Numbered from the stretch's first letter, positions 43,637-54,097 are shown. The stretch: DNA of 64,000 nt from Ruegeria_B marisflavi (GCF_025673445.1 NZ_JAOVQN010000022.1:1-64000), one strand, 5' to 3'. Program-made: numbers and translations. The notes: generated by a model not told the origin, from the letters alone.

Positions 43637-44869
43637 ATGAGCAGTGTCCCATCCGCAGGTCAGGTGCGCCGACGCCGGGTGTTCTATATCCCCGGCTACG
43701 ACCCGATTCATCCCCGCCGTTATCGCGAGCTATATCGCAAGGAAAGCGCCGAGCAGACGCGGATCTCGGGCTATTCCGTCACGCTCAAGCCCAAGACCAC
43801 CAAGGGCCCTTATGGCTGGCATGTCAGCTCTGAACAGGAGGGGGAGGCGGTTGAGGCGGATGTCGAGGTGCTGGTCTGGTCGGATATCGTGCGCGGCAGC
43901 ATGTCGAACTCGATCCCGGCCACCTATGCGCAGCTGGCGCGCACCGCCTGGACCTATATCGCTTCGGGCGTGCTCTGGCGGCTGATGCGGCTGCGGAAGG
44001 GGCCGGTGATTGCGGCGCTTTACCCGGTGGGGATGCTGCTGGCGCAGCTGTTGGCGGCGCTCTTGCTGGTCTGGCTGGGTTGGCGGCTGGGTGGGTTGAC
44101 CGGATGGCCGCTTGCCGCGCTGGCCGGGATGGGCGCGGGCGCGGGCGCGGCGGTCTACCTGCTGCGCTGGTTCCGGGTCAAGGACGGCACCTTCTTTGCC
44201 TATTACCTGATGCATGACTATGCCTATTCGGCGCGCTGGCGCGGCGCCAATCCGCCCGAGCTGGAGGCGCGGATCGGCGATTTCGCCGACCGGATCGCCG
44301 AGGCCCTTTCGGGGGAGGCCGACGAGGTGCTGGTGGTGGGCCATTCCTCGGGCGCGCATGTGGGCGTGTCGGTGCTGGCCGATCTGATCCGCGCGGGCAG
44401 GGTGCCCGCGGACGGTCCGGCGCTGGGGTTTCTGACATTGGGGCAGGTGGTGCCGATGGTGTCGTTCCTGCCCGAGGCGCAGCGGCTGCGCGCCGATCTG
44501 CACTATCTCTGCGCGCGCGACGAGCTGTCTTGGGTCGATGTCTCGGCGCCGGGTGATGGCTGTGCCTTCGCGCTGTGTGATCCGGTGGCGGTCAGCGGGG
44601 TTGCCCCAGCGACGGGCAAGCGCTGGCCGCTGGTGCTGTCGGCGGCCTTTACCCAGACGCTCAGCCCGGCCCGCTGGGCCGAGCTGCGCTGGCGTTTCTT
44701 CCGGCTGCATTTCCAGTATCTCTGCGCCTTCGATCAGGTGGGGGACTATGACTATTTCCGCATCACCGCCGGGCCGCAGACGCTGGCCGCGCGCTATCGC
44801 GACCGGGCGCCGTCGAAATCGCGGATCGACCGGGCGGTGAGCAAATATACCGATATGGGCGCCCCATGA
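43637..44869 (+). CDS. Membrane-anchored alpha/beta-hydrolase-like protein
   Basis: A 410-residue protein with two adjacent hydrophobic helices near residues 130-180 (AALYPVGMLLAQLLAALLLV and the Gly/Ala-rich one after it) and a hydrolase-like C-terminal half with VLVVGHSSGAHVG (near residue 235), a nucleophile-elbow pattern. The N-terminus opens RRRVFYIPGYDPIHPRRYRELY, which recurs in Rhodobacteraceae hypothetical proteins. Its stop overlaps the P450 start as ATGA, so the two are co-translated. The substrate is unknown; coupling suggests a shared lipid or alkyl pathway. Confidence 0.75.
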   Translation: MSSVPSAGQVRRRRVFYIPGYDPIHPRRYRELYRKESAEQTRISGYSVTLKPKTTKGPYGWHVSSEQEGEAVEADVEVLVWSDIVRGSMSNSIPATYAQLARTAWTYIASGVLWRLMRLRKGPVIAALYPVGMLLAQLLAALLLVWLGWRLGGLTGWPLAALAGMGAGAGAAVYLLRWFRVKDGTFFAYYLMHDYAYSARWRGANPPELEARIGDFADRIAEALSGEADEVLVVGHSSGAHVGVSVLADLIRAGRVPADGPALGFLTLGQVVPMVSFLPEAQRLRADLHYLCARDELSWVDVSAPGDGCAFALCDPVAVSGVAPATGKRWPLVLSAAFTQTLSPARWAELRWRFFRLHFQYLCAFDQVGDYDYFRITAGPQTLAARYRDRAPSKSRIDRAVSKYTDMGAP

Positions 44870-46218
44870 TCCCGCCCAAACCCCCCGCGCGCCCGGACAA
44901 GGTTTCGCTCTGGCGCTATCTCAAACTGTTCCGCCAGGACCTGTTGTCGGCGCAGCCCGCGCGGCTGTACCGCGCCTGGATGGCCGAGTTCCGCACGCCC
45001 TTCTTTCGCTCGTATCTGGTGAACCAGCCCGATCTGGTGGACACGGTGCTGAAGGGGCGTCCCGATGATTTCCCCAAGTCGAACCGCATCAGCGAGGGGT
45101 TGCGGCCGCTGTTGGGTAATTCGGTCTTTCTGACCAATGGCGAGACCTGGAAGCGCCAGCGGCGCATCATCGACCCGGCATTCGAAGGCGGGCGCCTGCG
45201 CGATACCTTTCCTGCCATGTGGGCGGCCTCCGAGGCGGCGGTGAACCGGCTGGCGGCGCAGGCCGGGCGGGAGTCCGAGATCGAAGAGGTCACCAGCCAC
45301 GCGGCGGCGGATGTGATCTTTCGCACCCTGTTCTCGATCCCGATCGAACATGAGGTGGCGGCGCAGGTGTTCACCCGGTTCCGGGCCTATCAGCGGGCGC
45401 AGCCGCTGTTGAACCTTGCGGCCTTTGTGCCGGTGCCGCGCTGGGTGCCCCGGTTCCATTCGCGCGAAACCCGGCGGAACGCGGCGGTAATCCGGGGGCT
45501 GATCCGGCAGTTGACCAATACCCGGATGGAGGAGATCCGCGCCGGCACCGCGCCCGATGACCTGGCCACCAAGATCATGACCACCACCGACCCGCAGACA
45601 GGCGACCGGTTCGACACCGACGAGATGGTCGATCAGGTGGCGATCTTTTTCCTGGCCGGGCACGAAACCAGCGCCTCGGCGCTGGCCTGGACGCTGTACC
45701 TGATGGCGCTTTATCCTGACTGGCAGGACAGGCTGGCCGAAGAGGCGAGGGCGCTGGACCGTGCGCCGGACTTCAGCGTAATGTCGAAACTGCGCCTCAG
45801 CCGCGATGTGTTCCGCGAGGCGCTGCGCCTGTACCCGCCCGTGCCGATGATGGTGCGCGAAACGACTTGCCCCGAGCGGTTCCGCGACCGCGATGTGCCT
45901 AGGGGCGCGCAGATCGTGCTCAGCCCCTGGCACCTGCACCGGCATGAGCGCCTGTGGGAGCGGCCCGACGACTTCGACCCGGCCCGCTGGCAGACCGAGA
46001 ATGGCAAGACCTGCCAGCGCAGCGCCTATATGCCGTTTTCGGCGGGCGCGCGCGTCTGCACCGGGGCGGGGTTTGCCATGGTCGAGGGGCCGCTGATCCT
46101 GTCGATGCTGCTGCGGCGGTTCCGGTTCGAGCGGATCGCGGGGCGCGAGCCGGTTCCGGTGGCGCATCTGACCGTGCGGGCCGCGGATGGCATCTGGCTG
46201 CGCGTGGTTGAGCGCTAA
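44866..46218 (+). CDS. Cytochrome P450
   Basis: A 450-residue soluble P450. The heme-binding loop FSAGARVCTG carries Cys398, the I-helix oxygen-activation motif is AGHETS (264-269), and the K-helix ExxR is E318-A-L-R321. The sequence resembles CYP4/CYP102-like bacterial fatty-acid or alkane hydroxylases more than CYP101. No redox partner is adjacent. Translation is coupled to the preceding hydrolase-like gene. The substrate is unknown. Confidence 0.93.
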   Translation: MIPPKPPARPDKVSLWRYLKLFRQDLLSAQPARLYRAWMAEFRTPFFRSYLVNQPDLVDTVLKGRPDDFPKSNRISEGLRPLLGNSVFLTNGETWKRQRRIIDPAFEGGRLRDTFPAMWAASEAAVNRLAAQAGRESEIEEVTSHAAADVIFRTLFSIPIEHEVAAQVFTRFRAYQRAQPLLNLAAFVPVPRWVPRFHSRETRRNAAVIRGLIRQLTNTRMEEIRAGTAPDDLATKIMTTTDPQTGDRFDTDEMVDQVAIFFLAGHETSASALAWTLYLMALYPDWQDRLAEEARALDRAPDFSVMSKLRLSRDVFREALRLYPPVPMMVRETTCPERFRDRDVPRGAQIVLSPWHLHRHERLWERPDDFDPARWQTENGKTCQRSAYMPFSAGARVCTGAGFAMVEGPLILSMLLRRFRFERIAGREPVPVAHLTVRAADGIWLRVVER

Positions 46219-46286
46219 CATCCTACCATCCGCGTTTGCCATACTGTATGCGGTGCCAAGCGGAATCATTTAGACGGGAAAGACAT

Positions 46287-47168
46287 ATGTCCAAGGCACA
46301 AATGCGCGAACAGATGGCAAATGGCGCGGGCTTCATTGCGGCCCTGGATCAGAGCGGCGGCTCGACCCCAAAGGCGCTGGCGCTTTATGGTGTGGACGCG
46401 GCGCAATACGGATCCGAGGAAGAGATGTTCGCCGAGATCCAGCGCATGCGCGCCCGGATCATCCTGGCCGACGATTTCACCAGCAAGAAGGTGATCGGCG
46501 CGATCCTGTTCGAACGCACCCTGGGCGAGAGCATCGAGGGTCGTGGCGTGGCCGATTACCTGTGGAACGTCAAAGGTGTGGTGCCCTTCCTCAAGATTGA
46601 CAAGGGTCTCGAAGACGAGGCCAATGGCGTGCAGCTGATGAAGCCGATCCCAGGCCTGGCCGCGACCCTGGCCAAGGCCGAAGGCGTGTTCGGCACCAAG
46701 GAACGCTCGGTCATCCACGAGGCCAATGCCGAAGGCATTGCCGCCGTGGTGGCGCAGCAGTTCGACGTCGCACGCGAAGTCGTCGCCGCCGGCATGGTGC
46801 CGATCGTCGAACCCGAGGTGAGCATTCACTCGACCACCAAGGCGCAGGCCGAAGAGATGCTGAAGGAGGAAATTCTGAAGCATCTCGACACGCTGGCCGA
46901 TGGGCAGGATGTGATGCTGAAACTGACCATTCCCAGCACCGCCAATCTTTATGACGCTCTAGCCGATCATCCCCGTGTGGTGCGAGTGGTGGCGCTGTCG
47001 GGTGGCTATTCCACCGATCAGGCCTGCGATCTGCTCAGCCGGAACGGCAAGATGATTGCCTCGTTCTCGCGTGCGCTGACCGAGGGTCTGTCGAAACGGC
47101 AGTCGGATGCCGAGTTCAACGCAGCCCTAGGCGGCAATATCGACAAGATCTATCGCGCCTCGCTGTAA
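46287..47168 (+). CDS. fda: Class I fructose-bisphosphate aldolase
   Basis: A 293-residue aldolase of the short class I type used in many alphaproteobacteria. SKAQMREQMANGAGFIAALDQSGGS opens the barrel, FLKIDKGLEDE holds a barrel lysine and LSGGYSTDQACDLL the phosphate-binding end. It cleaves fructose 1,6-bisphosphate in glycolysis or runs the reverse. The start at 46287 follows GGGAAAGA; the frame is open further upstream without support. A strong terminator follows. Confidence 0.9.
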   Translation: MSKAQMREQMANGAGFIAALDQSGGSTPKALALYGVDAAQYGSEEEMFAEIQRMRARIILADDFTSKKVIGAILFERTLGESIEGRGVADYLWNVKGVVPFLKIDKGLEDEANGVQLMKPIPGLAATLAKAEGVFGTKERSVIHEANAEGIAAVVAQQFDVAREVVAAGMVPIVEPEVSIHSTTKAQAEEMLKEEILKHLDTLADGQDVMLKLTIPSTANLYDALADHPRVVRVVALSGGYSTDQACDLLSRNGKMIASFSRALTEGLSKRQSDAEFNAALGGNIDKIYRASL

Positions 47169-47188
47169 ATCGGGCGCAGATCGGGAAC

Positions 47189-47214
47189 CGGGCCGCGATA
47201 TCGCGGCCCGTTTT
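47189..47214 (+). terminator. Terminator of fda
   Basis: A perfect 22-base palindrome CGGGCCGCGAT/ATCGCGGCCCG (47189-47210) is followed by TTTT. Its end touches the stop codon of the convergent tag gene. Confidence 0.9.
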
Positions 47215-47822
47215 CATTTGGGCAGCGTGAATTCGGCCCGCAGCCGCGCCGCCTTGTCGCGCATGGCGCAGCCCCGCGCGTGGTCGTTGACCAACCCCAT
47301 CGCCTGCATGAAGGCAAAGACCGTGGTGGGGCCAACAAATTTCCAGCCGCGTTTTTTCAGATCTTTCGACATCGCGGTCGAGGCGGGGATGATGCTGGCA
47401 GTCTGCGGCTCGGGCAGGTCCTCGGGCTTGGGTTCGTAGGACCAGACATAGGCGGCTAGGCTACCATGCTCAGCCAGCAGATCATCCATACGACGGGCAT
47501 TGTTGATCACCGCCTCGATCTTGCCGCGATGGCGGATGATACCGGCATCGCCCAGCAGGCGGGCAACATCCGTGTCGTTATAGACAGCGATGCGGGTCCA
47601 GTCGAACCCGTCGAACGCGGCGCGGAAATTCTCGCGCTTGGCCAGGATGGTGCGCCAGCTGAGGCCGGACTGAAAGCTTTCAAGGCAGAGCTTCTCGAAG
47701 AGGCGCCGGTCGTCATCCACCGGATAGCCCCATTCGCGGTCGTGATAGTCGAAGAATTCCGGCGCCGCCTGACACCAGCGGCAGCGCGGCTGGCCGTCGG
47801 GGCCAGGGACAGTGCCGCTCAT
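47214..47822 (-). CDS. tag: DNA-3-methyladenine glycosylase I
   Basis: A 202-residue Tag-type glycosylase that removes 3-methyladenine from alkylated DNA. The family pattern is clear: PRCRWCQ (zinc cysteines near residue 14), YHDREWGYPVDDDRRLFEKL, LSWRTILAKRENFR and FVGPTTVFAFMQAMGLVNDH. It overlaps the YciI-like gene start by four bases and probably forms an operon with it and tetR. Confidence 0.95.
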   Translation of the reverse strand: MSGTVPGPDGQPRCRWCQAAPEFFDYHDREWGYPVDDDRRLFEKLCLESFQSGLSWRTILAKRENFRAAFDGFDWTRIAVYNDTDVARLLGDAGIIRHRGKIEAVINNARRMDDLLAEHGSLAAYVWSYEPKPEDLPEPQTASIIPASTAMSKDLKKRGWKFVGPTTVFAFMQAMGLVNDHARGCAMRDKAARLRAEFTLPK

Positions 47823-48118
47823 ACGGCAGCCTCGGGCAGCAGGAAGGTGAAATCGGCGCTGGCGCGCGACGGCGTAAGCTCCAGGACCTCGGCGGTCACC
47901 ACATCCTCGACCACAAAGGGGTCCGCGGCGACGCGGGCCTCAACCTCGGCGCGCGAGGCGGACCGCGCGAGGATGCCGCCGCCTAGCTGAGGTTGAAGAC
48001 TGCCCGCAAGGTCAAAGACACCATCATCAAATCCCTGTTTCAGCCAATCGACATGGTTGGCCATGAATTCGGGCGCCCGGGCTTTGTTGGTGGAGAATTT
48101 CAGCAAGATCAGAAACAT
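47819..48118 (-). CDS. YciI family protein
   Basis: A 99-residue YciI-like protein of the dimeric alpha-beta barrel class (FLILLKFSTNKARAPEFMANH and a C-terminal VAADPFVVEDVVTAEVLEL). The conserved His-Asp pair of the family appears as NHVDWL and DPFVV. Function in this branch is unknown. Its stop overlaps the tag start as ATGA, and tetR ends 13 bases upstream, so the three may be one unit. Confidence 0.85.
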   Translation of the reverse strand: MFLILLKFSTNKARAPEFMANHVDWLKQGFDDGVFDLAGSLQPQLGGGILARSASRAEVEARVAADPFVVEDVVTAEVLELTPSRASADFTFLLPEAAV

Positions 48119-48130
48119 CTCTTTGTGTCC

Positions 48131-48706
48131 TCAAGTTGTTCGGGAAAGTGTGTCATCCAGCCAGCGGTGCATCTCCGCCACCTCGGTGCGAAGGAACCCC
48201 TCGTCGTGAAAGCTCTGCGCCAGGGTCGCAGCGCCCTGGCTGCGGGCCAGCAGATGCATCGCCAGTGCGGACGCCTCCGCACCAAGACCCGCCTCGGCGA
48301 ACTGGCGCTGCAACCAGTCGCGGAAAAGGGTGAACAGCCCGTTGGCCTGCCCCTGCGCGGCATGGTCAAGCTTGCTGAGTTCGGTGCAGAGCGAGCCCAC
48401 GGGACAGCCGTAACGGGTGATCTTGGCCCGGCTCATGATCATCAGGTCGATGAAACTGGCGATGCGGGCACGGGGGGTGTCACCGTCGCCCTGCCATTCC
48501 GCCAGCATCTGCGCGGTGCGGGCCAATCGCAACTGGATCACCTCGGTCAGGATCTCGTCCTTGGTTCTGAAGTGATAATAGAAATTGCCGCGCGAGATGC
48601 CCACAGCCGCTGCGATATCGGCAAACGAGGTCTGCGCGAATCCCTGCCGGTAGAACAGGTCATCGGCGGCGGCGACGATCTGGTCGCGAGTCTGTGCCTG
48701 TACCAT
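48131..48706 (-). CDS. TetR family regulator
   Basis: A 191-residue TetR-type repressor. The helix-turn-helix is at about residues 9-52 (QIVAAADDLFYRQGFAQTSFADIAAAVGISRGNFYYHF). The C-terminal part resembles the AcrR-like ligand domain. The start at 48706 has GAGGTTGG upstream; the frame continues to a TTG at 48712. The upstream dyads around its promoter make autoregulation likely. It may also control the YciI and tag genes that follow. Confidence 0.9.
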   Translation of the reverse strand: MVQAQTRDQIVAAADDLFYRQGFAQTSFADIAAAVGISRGNFYYHFRTKDEILTEVIQLRLARTAQMLAEWQGDGDTPRARIASFIDLMIMSRAKITRYGCPVGSLCTELSKLDHAAQGQANGLFTLFRDWLQRQFAEAGLGAEASALAMHLLARSQGAATLAQSFHDEGFLRTEVAEMHRWLDDTLSRTT

Positions 48707-48713
48707 ATCCAAC

Positions 48714-48765
48714 CTCTAGGATGCGTGTCCTAGAGTTTGTAGGTCAGGCGTCCTAGTGCTGTCAA
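48714..48765 (-). promoter_or_regulatory. tetR promoter with repeated operator half-sites
   Basis: On the minus strand a consensus -35 TTGACA (48765-48760) and a -10-like TACAAA (48741-48736) are 18 bases apart. CTCTAGG (48714-48720) and CCTAGAG (48729-48735) form a dyad just after the -10. A third half-site, TCCTAG (48751-48756), lies between -35 and -10. This layout fits a TetR repressor binding its own promoter. Confidence 0.65.
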
Positions 48766-48772
48766 CCCGGGT

Positions 48773-48994
48773 TCACCGCCTGCTCTGATACCAGCCCAGA
48801 ACATACACGCGGATGGCCGAGGCGAGGCCGGTCTCGGGGTCGCGCGCGGCATCAATATCGCCCGCCAGAACATTGACTGGTATATCTTTCTCCTTTGCGA
48901 TCGCGCGAAAGGCCCGCCAGAACGGATCCTCGAGCGAGACCGAGGTGCGGTGCCCTCGCAGCGTCAGCGAACGTTTGACGGGGCGGCCGCTCAT
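48773..48994 (-). CDS. Ribbon-helix-helix domain protein
   Basis: A 73-residue protein of the RHH_4 family (VKRSLTLRGHRTSVSLEDPFWRAFRAIAKEKDIPVNVL), with the short beta strand and two helices of the MetJ/Arc fold. Probably DNA-binding. Its start overlaps the DUF4169 stop. It is the last gene of the fumC-DUF4169-RHH unit and not obviously a toxin-antitoxin partner. Confidence 0.85.
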   Translation of the reverse strand: MSGRPVKRSLTLRGHRTSVSLEDPFWRAFRAIAKEKDIPVNVLAGDIDAARDPETGLASAIRVYVLGWYQSRR

Positions 48995-49166
48995 TCCTCG
49001 ACCTCGTGGCCGTCATGATCGCGCCGGGCCTTGTCGGCGCGGGCGCGCTCCAGCTGTTTGTCGGCCTTGCTGCGGCCGAACTTCACCGCGTTCTCGTCCG
49101 CGCGCGCCTTTTTCTCGGCGCGCACCTTCTGTTTGCGGAACTGGTTGAGGTTGACCGGCTTTCCCA

Positions 49167-49167
<1 letters not shown>
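48991..49167 (-). CDS. DUF4169 family small protein
   Basis: A 58-residue very basic protein that begins MGKPVNLNQFRKQKVRAEKK and continues with ADENAVKFGRSKADK, the DUF4169 pattern. The ATG at 49167 overlaps the fumC stop (TGATG arrangement) and its own stop overlaps the next start, so translation is coupled through three genes. There is no known function. Confidence 0.85.
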
Positions 49168-50561
<1,394 letters not shown>

Positions 50562-50739
50562 GTATGCCTCCACTCACCGGTTGGCCTCAGATTTGACCGG
50601 TCGCCCCGTCGGTGCAAGAGGGATTGGGCCTCCGTTTCCGATCAGAACATAGTTTTTATCAGCCATAGAAGACTCATGCGTTGTTACCTGCGCGCAGCCG
50701 GGTAATATGAACAACACAAGTCAGTCATTGGAGGCCTCA

Positions 50740-51303
50740 ATGCGTATCGCGATCCTTAGCCTTCCGTCCCGTGCGATATGGCTGTTTTCGTTCTTATTTT
50801 TGTCTGTTTTGCTTTTGACTAATCCGGTCAGCGCAGCAGATATTGAGCAGTTCGTGGGCGAATACGAAGGAAATGCGGACCTTATCCGGGCCGATGGCAG
50901 TACCGAACCGCGAGATATGAGCGTCTCTATTCAAGAAACTAAGGATGGATTCAACGTCAGTTGGTCGACGACGATCCAGAAACCTGACGGCAGGATAAAG
51001 GAGAGCGACTATTCAGTCGATTTTCTTCCCAGCGCCAGAGAGGGCATTTATTCAGCAGCGATGACGCGGAACGTCTTTGGTCATGTGGTCCAACTCGACC
51101 CGATGAAAGGCGAACCCTATGTTTGGGGACGGATCGTTGGCGATACCATGACGGTCTATTCGCTCTTCGTGTCAGACGACGGCGGATACGAGATGCAGCA
51201 ATTCGACCGGACTTTGGTCGATGGCGGATTGATGCTGGAGTTTTCTCGGCTAAAGAATGGCGTGATGGAGCGCTCTGTCGAGACTTTTCTGCAAAAGCAG
51301 TAA
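50740..51303 (+). CDS. Exported hypothetical protein
   Basis: A 187-residue protein with a signal peptide (residues 1-33, cleavage after VSAA) and no recognised domain. The mature part begins DIEQFVGEYEGNADLIRADG and is beta-rich, lipocalin-like in length, with no cysteine pairs. The ATG at 50740 has GGAGG upstream; an earlier ATG at 50707 would add 11 residues. It converges on sspB. Function unknown. Confidence 0.7.
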   Translation: MRIAILSLPSRAIWLFSFLFLSVLLLTNPVSAADIEQFVGEYEGNADLIRADGSTEPRDMSVSIQETKDGFNVSWSTTIQKPDGRIKESDYSVDFLPSAREGIYSAAMTRNVFGHVVQLDPMKGEPYVWGRIVGDTMTVYSLFVSDDGGYEMQQFDRTLVDGGLMLEFSRLKNGVMERSVETFLQKQ

Positions 51304-51363
51304 CCACAGCACCGACTGGTAGAGTCCAGCCAAACCTAAACCTATTCCGAACAGGTCCCGGTA

Positions 51364-51816
51364 TCAGTGCTTGCGGAAGCTGTCCAGGGAAACGACTTCC
51401 GCATCCGAATGCCGCTCTTCGTCGTCCTCTTCGTCTTCATCCACATCGTCTGTTTCATCTGCGTCCGGGCTTTCAAAGCGCAAACCGAACTCAACGGACG
51501 GATCGACAAAGGTCTTGATGGCGTCGAAGGGGATGTAAAGCGGCTCAGGCGTGTCACCGAAGTTCAGCGTGATGGAAAACCCATCGTCGTCAACATGGAG
51601 GTTTTCGTACCAATGTTGCACTACGATCGTCATCTCGCCGGGATATCGATCTGAAAGCCAATCAGCGAGACCGACATCGGGATGTCTGGTGTCGAAGGTG
51701 ATAAAAAAATGATGAGCTCCGGGGAGCCCCTTGTGTTCCACGTCGCCTAGGACTGTTTTGATCAGCCCGCGCATGGCGGTATGCATCAGATTTCCGTAGT
51801 CGATGCCTCGCGACAT
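51364..51816 (-). CDS. sspB: ClpXP adaptor SspB (alpha type)
   Basis: A 150-residue SspB-like protein that delivers ssrA-tagged proteins to ClpXP. The core SRGIDYGNLMHTAMRGLIKTVL and HFFITFDTRHPDVGL match the alphaproteobacterial type. An acidic linker (residues 113-135, mostly Asp and Glu) leads to a C-terminal VVSLDSFRKH, the probable ClpX-binding tail. The tmRNA gene 3 kb away makes the tag it recognises. Confidence 0.9.
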   Translation of the reverse strand: MSRGIDYGNLMHTAMRGLIKTVLGDVEHKGLPGAHHFFITFDTRHPDVGLADWLSDRYPGEMTIVVQHWYENLHVDDDGFSITLNFGDTPEPLYIPFDAIKTFVDPSVEFGLRFESPDADETDDVDEDEEDDEERHSDAEVVSLDSFRKH

Positions 51817-51897
51817 GTTGTGTCCCCAATTCGAAATTGAGCTTCAGCATAAAAGATTCGGACGGAAACAAAAGAGATTGCACGCGGCTATTTTCGG

Positions 51898-53145
51898 TCA
51901 GAAGAAATAGCTGGCCATGCCAGCTGCAATCATGAGCGCCAGGGTCACCCCAATCCCGAGGTTCAGGACGAATACCAAGGTCGCTGCAAACGCAGACAAG
52001 GATGCCGCCAAGAGGTCGAAACTGGCCCAGACGGGAGACCAGAAAGCCACTGGTCCAAGGCTTAAGAAAGCGACCTCTCCGAAAAGGACATGCATTCCGA
52101 ACCATAAGGAGAGGTTCAGGATCACTCCGACCACGGCGGATGTAATTGCTTTGAGTGCGGCCGCGAGTCTGGGGCGACCGGCGACTTGGTCCAGGATGGG
52201 TGCCGTCGAAAAGATCCAAAGGAAACAGGGAATAAACGTTGCCCAAAGCGCGACCACACCGGCGGCCAGGGCCATTGCCGGACCACCGGCCATATAGCCG
52301 GCCAGCATTGCAACGAACTGCGTTACCAGAATCAATGGCCCGGGTGTGGTCTCTGCCAGACCCAGGGCGTCGATCATCTGTGTGGTCGAAATCCATTGAT
52401 GATGTTCAACGACTGTCTGCGTCATATAGGCCAAGACCGCGTAGGCGCCGCCGAATGTGACCACCGCAAGCTTGACGAATAACCAGCCGAGGTCCGCGAG
52501 CAGGGTCGGCCCAAGGAAATGTAGTCCGAAAATGGGGGTAAGCCAGAGCACCAGCCAGGGGATCATCGTTCCGGGCGCCGGGTATTGCCACTTGGATCGG
52601 GGAAGGGGAGCATCGGCCGGTTTGGCACATAGGTATCCCCAGAAGCCAGCGGCGCAGACAATCAGGGGGAACGGCAGGGCAAACGCAAAAATTGCGATAA
52701 AGGAGAGACCGGCAATCACCCAGGCTGAACGGTTTGTCAGTGTCTTGGAACTGAGTTTGCGCAATGCTTGCACAACGATGGCTATAACCGCGGCCTTGAT
52801 CCCCAGAAAGCCCGCATGAGCCAGCGGTAAATCGCCAAACAAGACATAGAGCGCCACAAGAGCGGAGATCACCAACGCACCGGGTAAGACGAACAAACCT
52901 CCCGAGATCAGGCCGCCTGGCACCCCCCGCAGTCGCCAGCCCGCATAGGTGGCCAACTGCATGGCTTCGGGGCCGGGCAGTAACATGCACAGAGAAAGCG
53001 CGCGGAGGAATGTCGTTTCATCCAGCCAGAGGCGGGTTTCGACCAACTCCCTGTGCATGAGGGCGATCTGGGCCGCTGGCCCGCCAAAGGACAGCAGCCC
53101 GATTCTCCCAAAAACCCGGACAAGTTCCGACCGCGAAGGTGTCAT
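51898..53145 (-). CDS. chrA: Chromate transporter ChrA
   Basis: A 415-residue two-domain membrane protein of the CHR family, which extrudes chromate. The first domain opens GRIGLLSFGGPAAQIALMH and continues with LPGPEAMQLATYAGW. The second half has the parallel FGGAYAVLAYMTQ and LAETTPGPLILVTQFV. It overlaps the preceding chrB-like gene (ATGA). About ten hydrophobic helices are visible. Confidence 0.92.
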   Translation of the reverse strand: MTPSRSELVRVFGRIGLLSFGGPAAQIALMHRELVETRLWLDETTFLRALSLCMLLPGPEAMQLATYAGWRLRGVPGGLISGGLFVLPGALVISALVALYVLFGDLPLAHAGFLGIKAAVIAIVVQALRKLSSKTLTNRSAWVIAGLSFIAIFAFALPFPLIVCAAGFWGYLCAKPADAPLPRSKWQYPAPGTMIPWLVLWLTPIFGLHFLGPTLLADLGWLFVKLAVVTFGGAYAVLAYMTQTVVEHHQWISTTQMIDALGLAETTPGPLILVTQFVAMLAGYMAGGPAMALAAGVVALWATFIPCFLWIFSTAPILDQVAGRPRLAAALKAITSAVVGVILNLSLWFGMHVLFGEVAFLSLGPVAFWSPVWASFDLLAASLSAFAATLVFVLNLGIGVTLALMIAAGMASYFF

Positions 53146-53957
53146 GATCTGCGGCCCTCAGGCCAGTCGTGGCCTTCGCCATGCCCATCGCGCGCCCATC
53201 GGTAGAGCGCGTCATAGAGCACCATGCCGGCGGCCAGTTGGTCATGATCGTCGCGGAATTGGCGCGACAAACCAACTGAAATCGCCAGCAGCCCCGCCGC
53301 CTGTGGCGCAATCTGATGCCGTTCGGTGTCGGCTGCGCGTACAACCACGGACAGCCGGTCAAGCGCCTCGGTTCGCAAACCGAATTCATCAAGCATGGTG
53401 TCGAAGGTGCATTTGTCGTCCCGATGTGACCAGAAGACGTTTTCCACGTCGAAAGGTGTCGCACCGTACCACTCGGCGACGCCCTGGACCTGGTCGGGTG
53501 AAACGAAAAGAAACCTTGCCGAGGGGTCCACGAAACGCCGGATCAGCCAGGGGCATGCAATTCGGTCGATCTTGGGTCGGTGGCGAGTGACCCAGAGCGT
53601 GGCACCCTGAACCGATGCGGGGATCGCTGTCGCGGGAATGCAGGGGGCGTCCGGGTTCCCGCGCCAGCCATGGTTGCCGCCCTGAAGGTATTCGGCCAGG
53701 TGCCCGTCGTTTCGAAGGCGAGCCACCAATCCTTGGCTAAGCTTGAAGCCCTGTTGACAGATGACGATGCAACGCCGCCCGGCCAGACGCGCGACGAGCC
53801 CGTCATAGTCGGTGTGTGGATGGCGAAAGGCGCCGGGGATCAGGAACGGATCGTCTGCGAAATCCGCGTCGATCGAGATATCCACCAGAACCGGGCAATT
53901 CGGTGTGCCGATCAGGCGTAGCAACTGGGGTACAGTGATTTCATTTGGCGCAGCCAT
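53142..53957 (-). CDS. Rhodanese plus ChrB-type domain protein
   Basis: A 271-residue protein in two parts. Residues 1-105 are rhodanese-like (DISIDADFADDPFLIPGAF, Cys67 in CQQGFKLSQ). Residues 120-271 are the ChrB C-terminal domain (ATLWVTRHRPKIDRIACPWLIRRFVDP, with SHRDDKCTFDTML). ChrB proteins regulate or support chromate resistance; the helix-turn-helix N-terminus of classic ChrB is replaced here by the rhodanese. AGGAG lies before the ATG. Coupled to chrA by overlap. Confidence 0.88.
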   Translation of the reverse strand: MAAPNEITVPQLLRLIGTPNCPVLVDISIDADFADDPFLIPGAFRHPHTDYDGLVARLAGRRCIVICQQGFKLSQGLVARLRNDGHLAEYLQGGNHGWRGNPDAPCIPATAIPASVQGATLWVTRHRPKIDRIACPWLIRRFVDPSARFLFVSPDQVQGVAEWYGATPFDVENVFWSHRDDKCTFDTMLDEFGLRTEALDRLSVVVRAADTERHQIAPQAAGLLAISVGLSRQFRDDHDQLAAGMVLYDALYRWARDGHGEGHDWPEGRRS

Positions 53958-54097
53958 GGCATGCTCCTCTCGTCAAAGGATACATGCGAAACTTGGGCCG
54001 GAGCCTCACGGGGCGTTCGCAAGCGACCCCATGACCCTATCGCTAGTGCAACAGGGCAGGGGGTGTCAATGCACCAGTCAGGCGTCGCCGCAACAGA

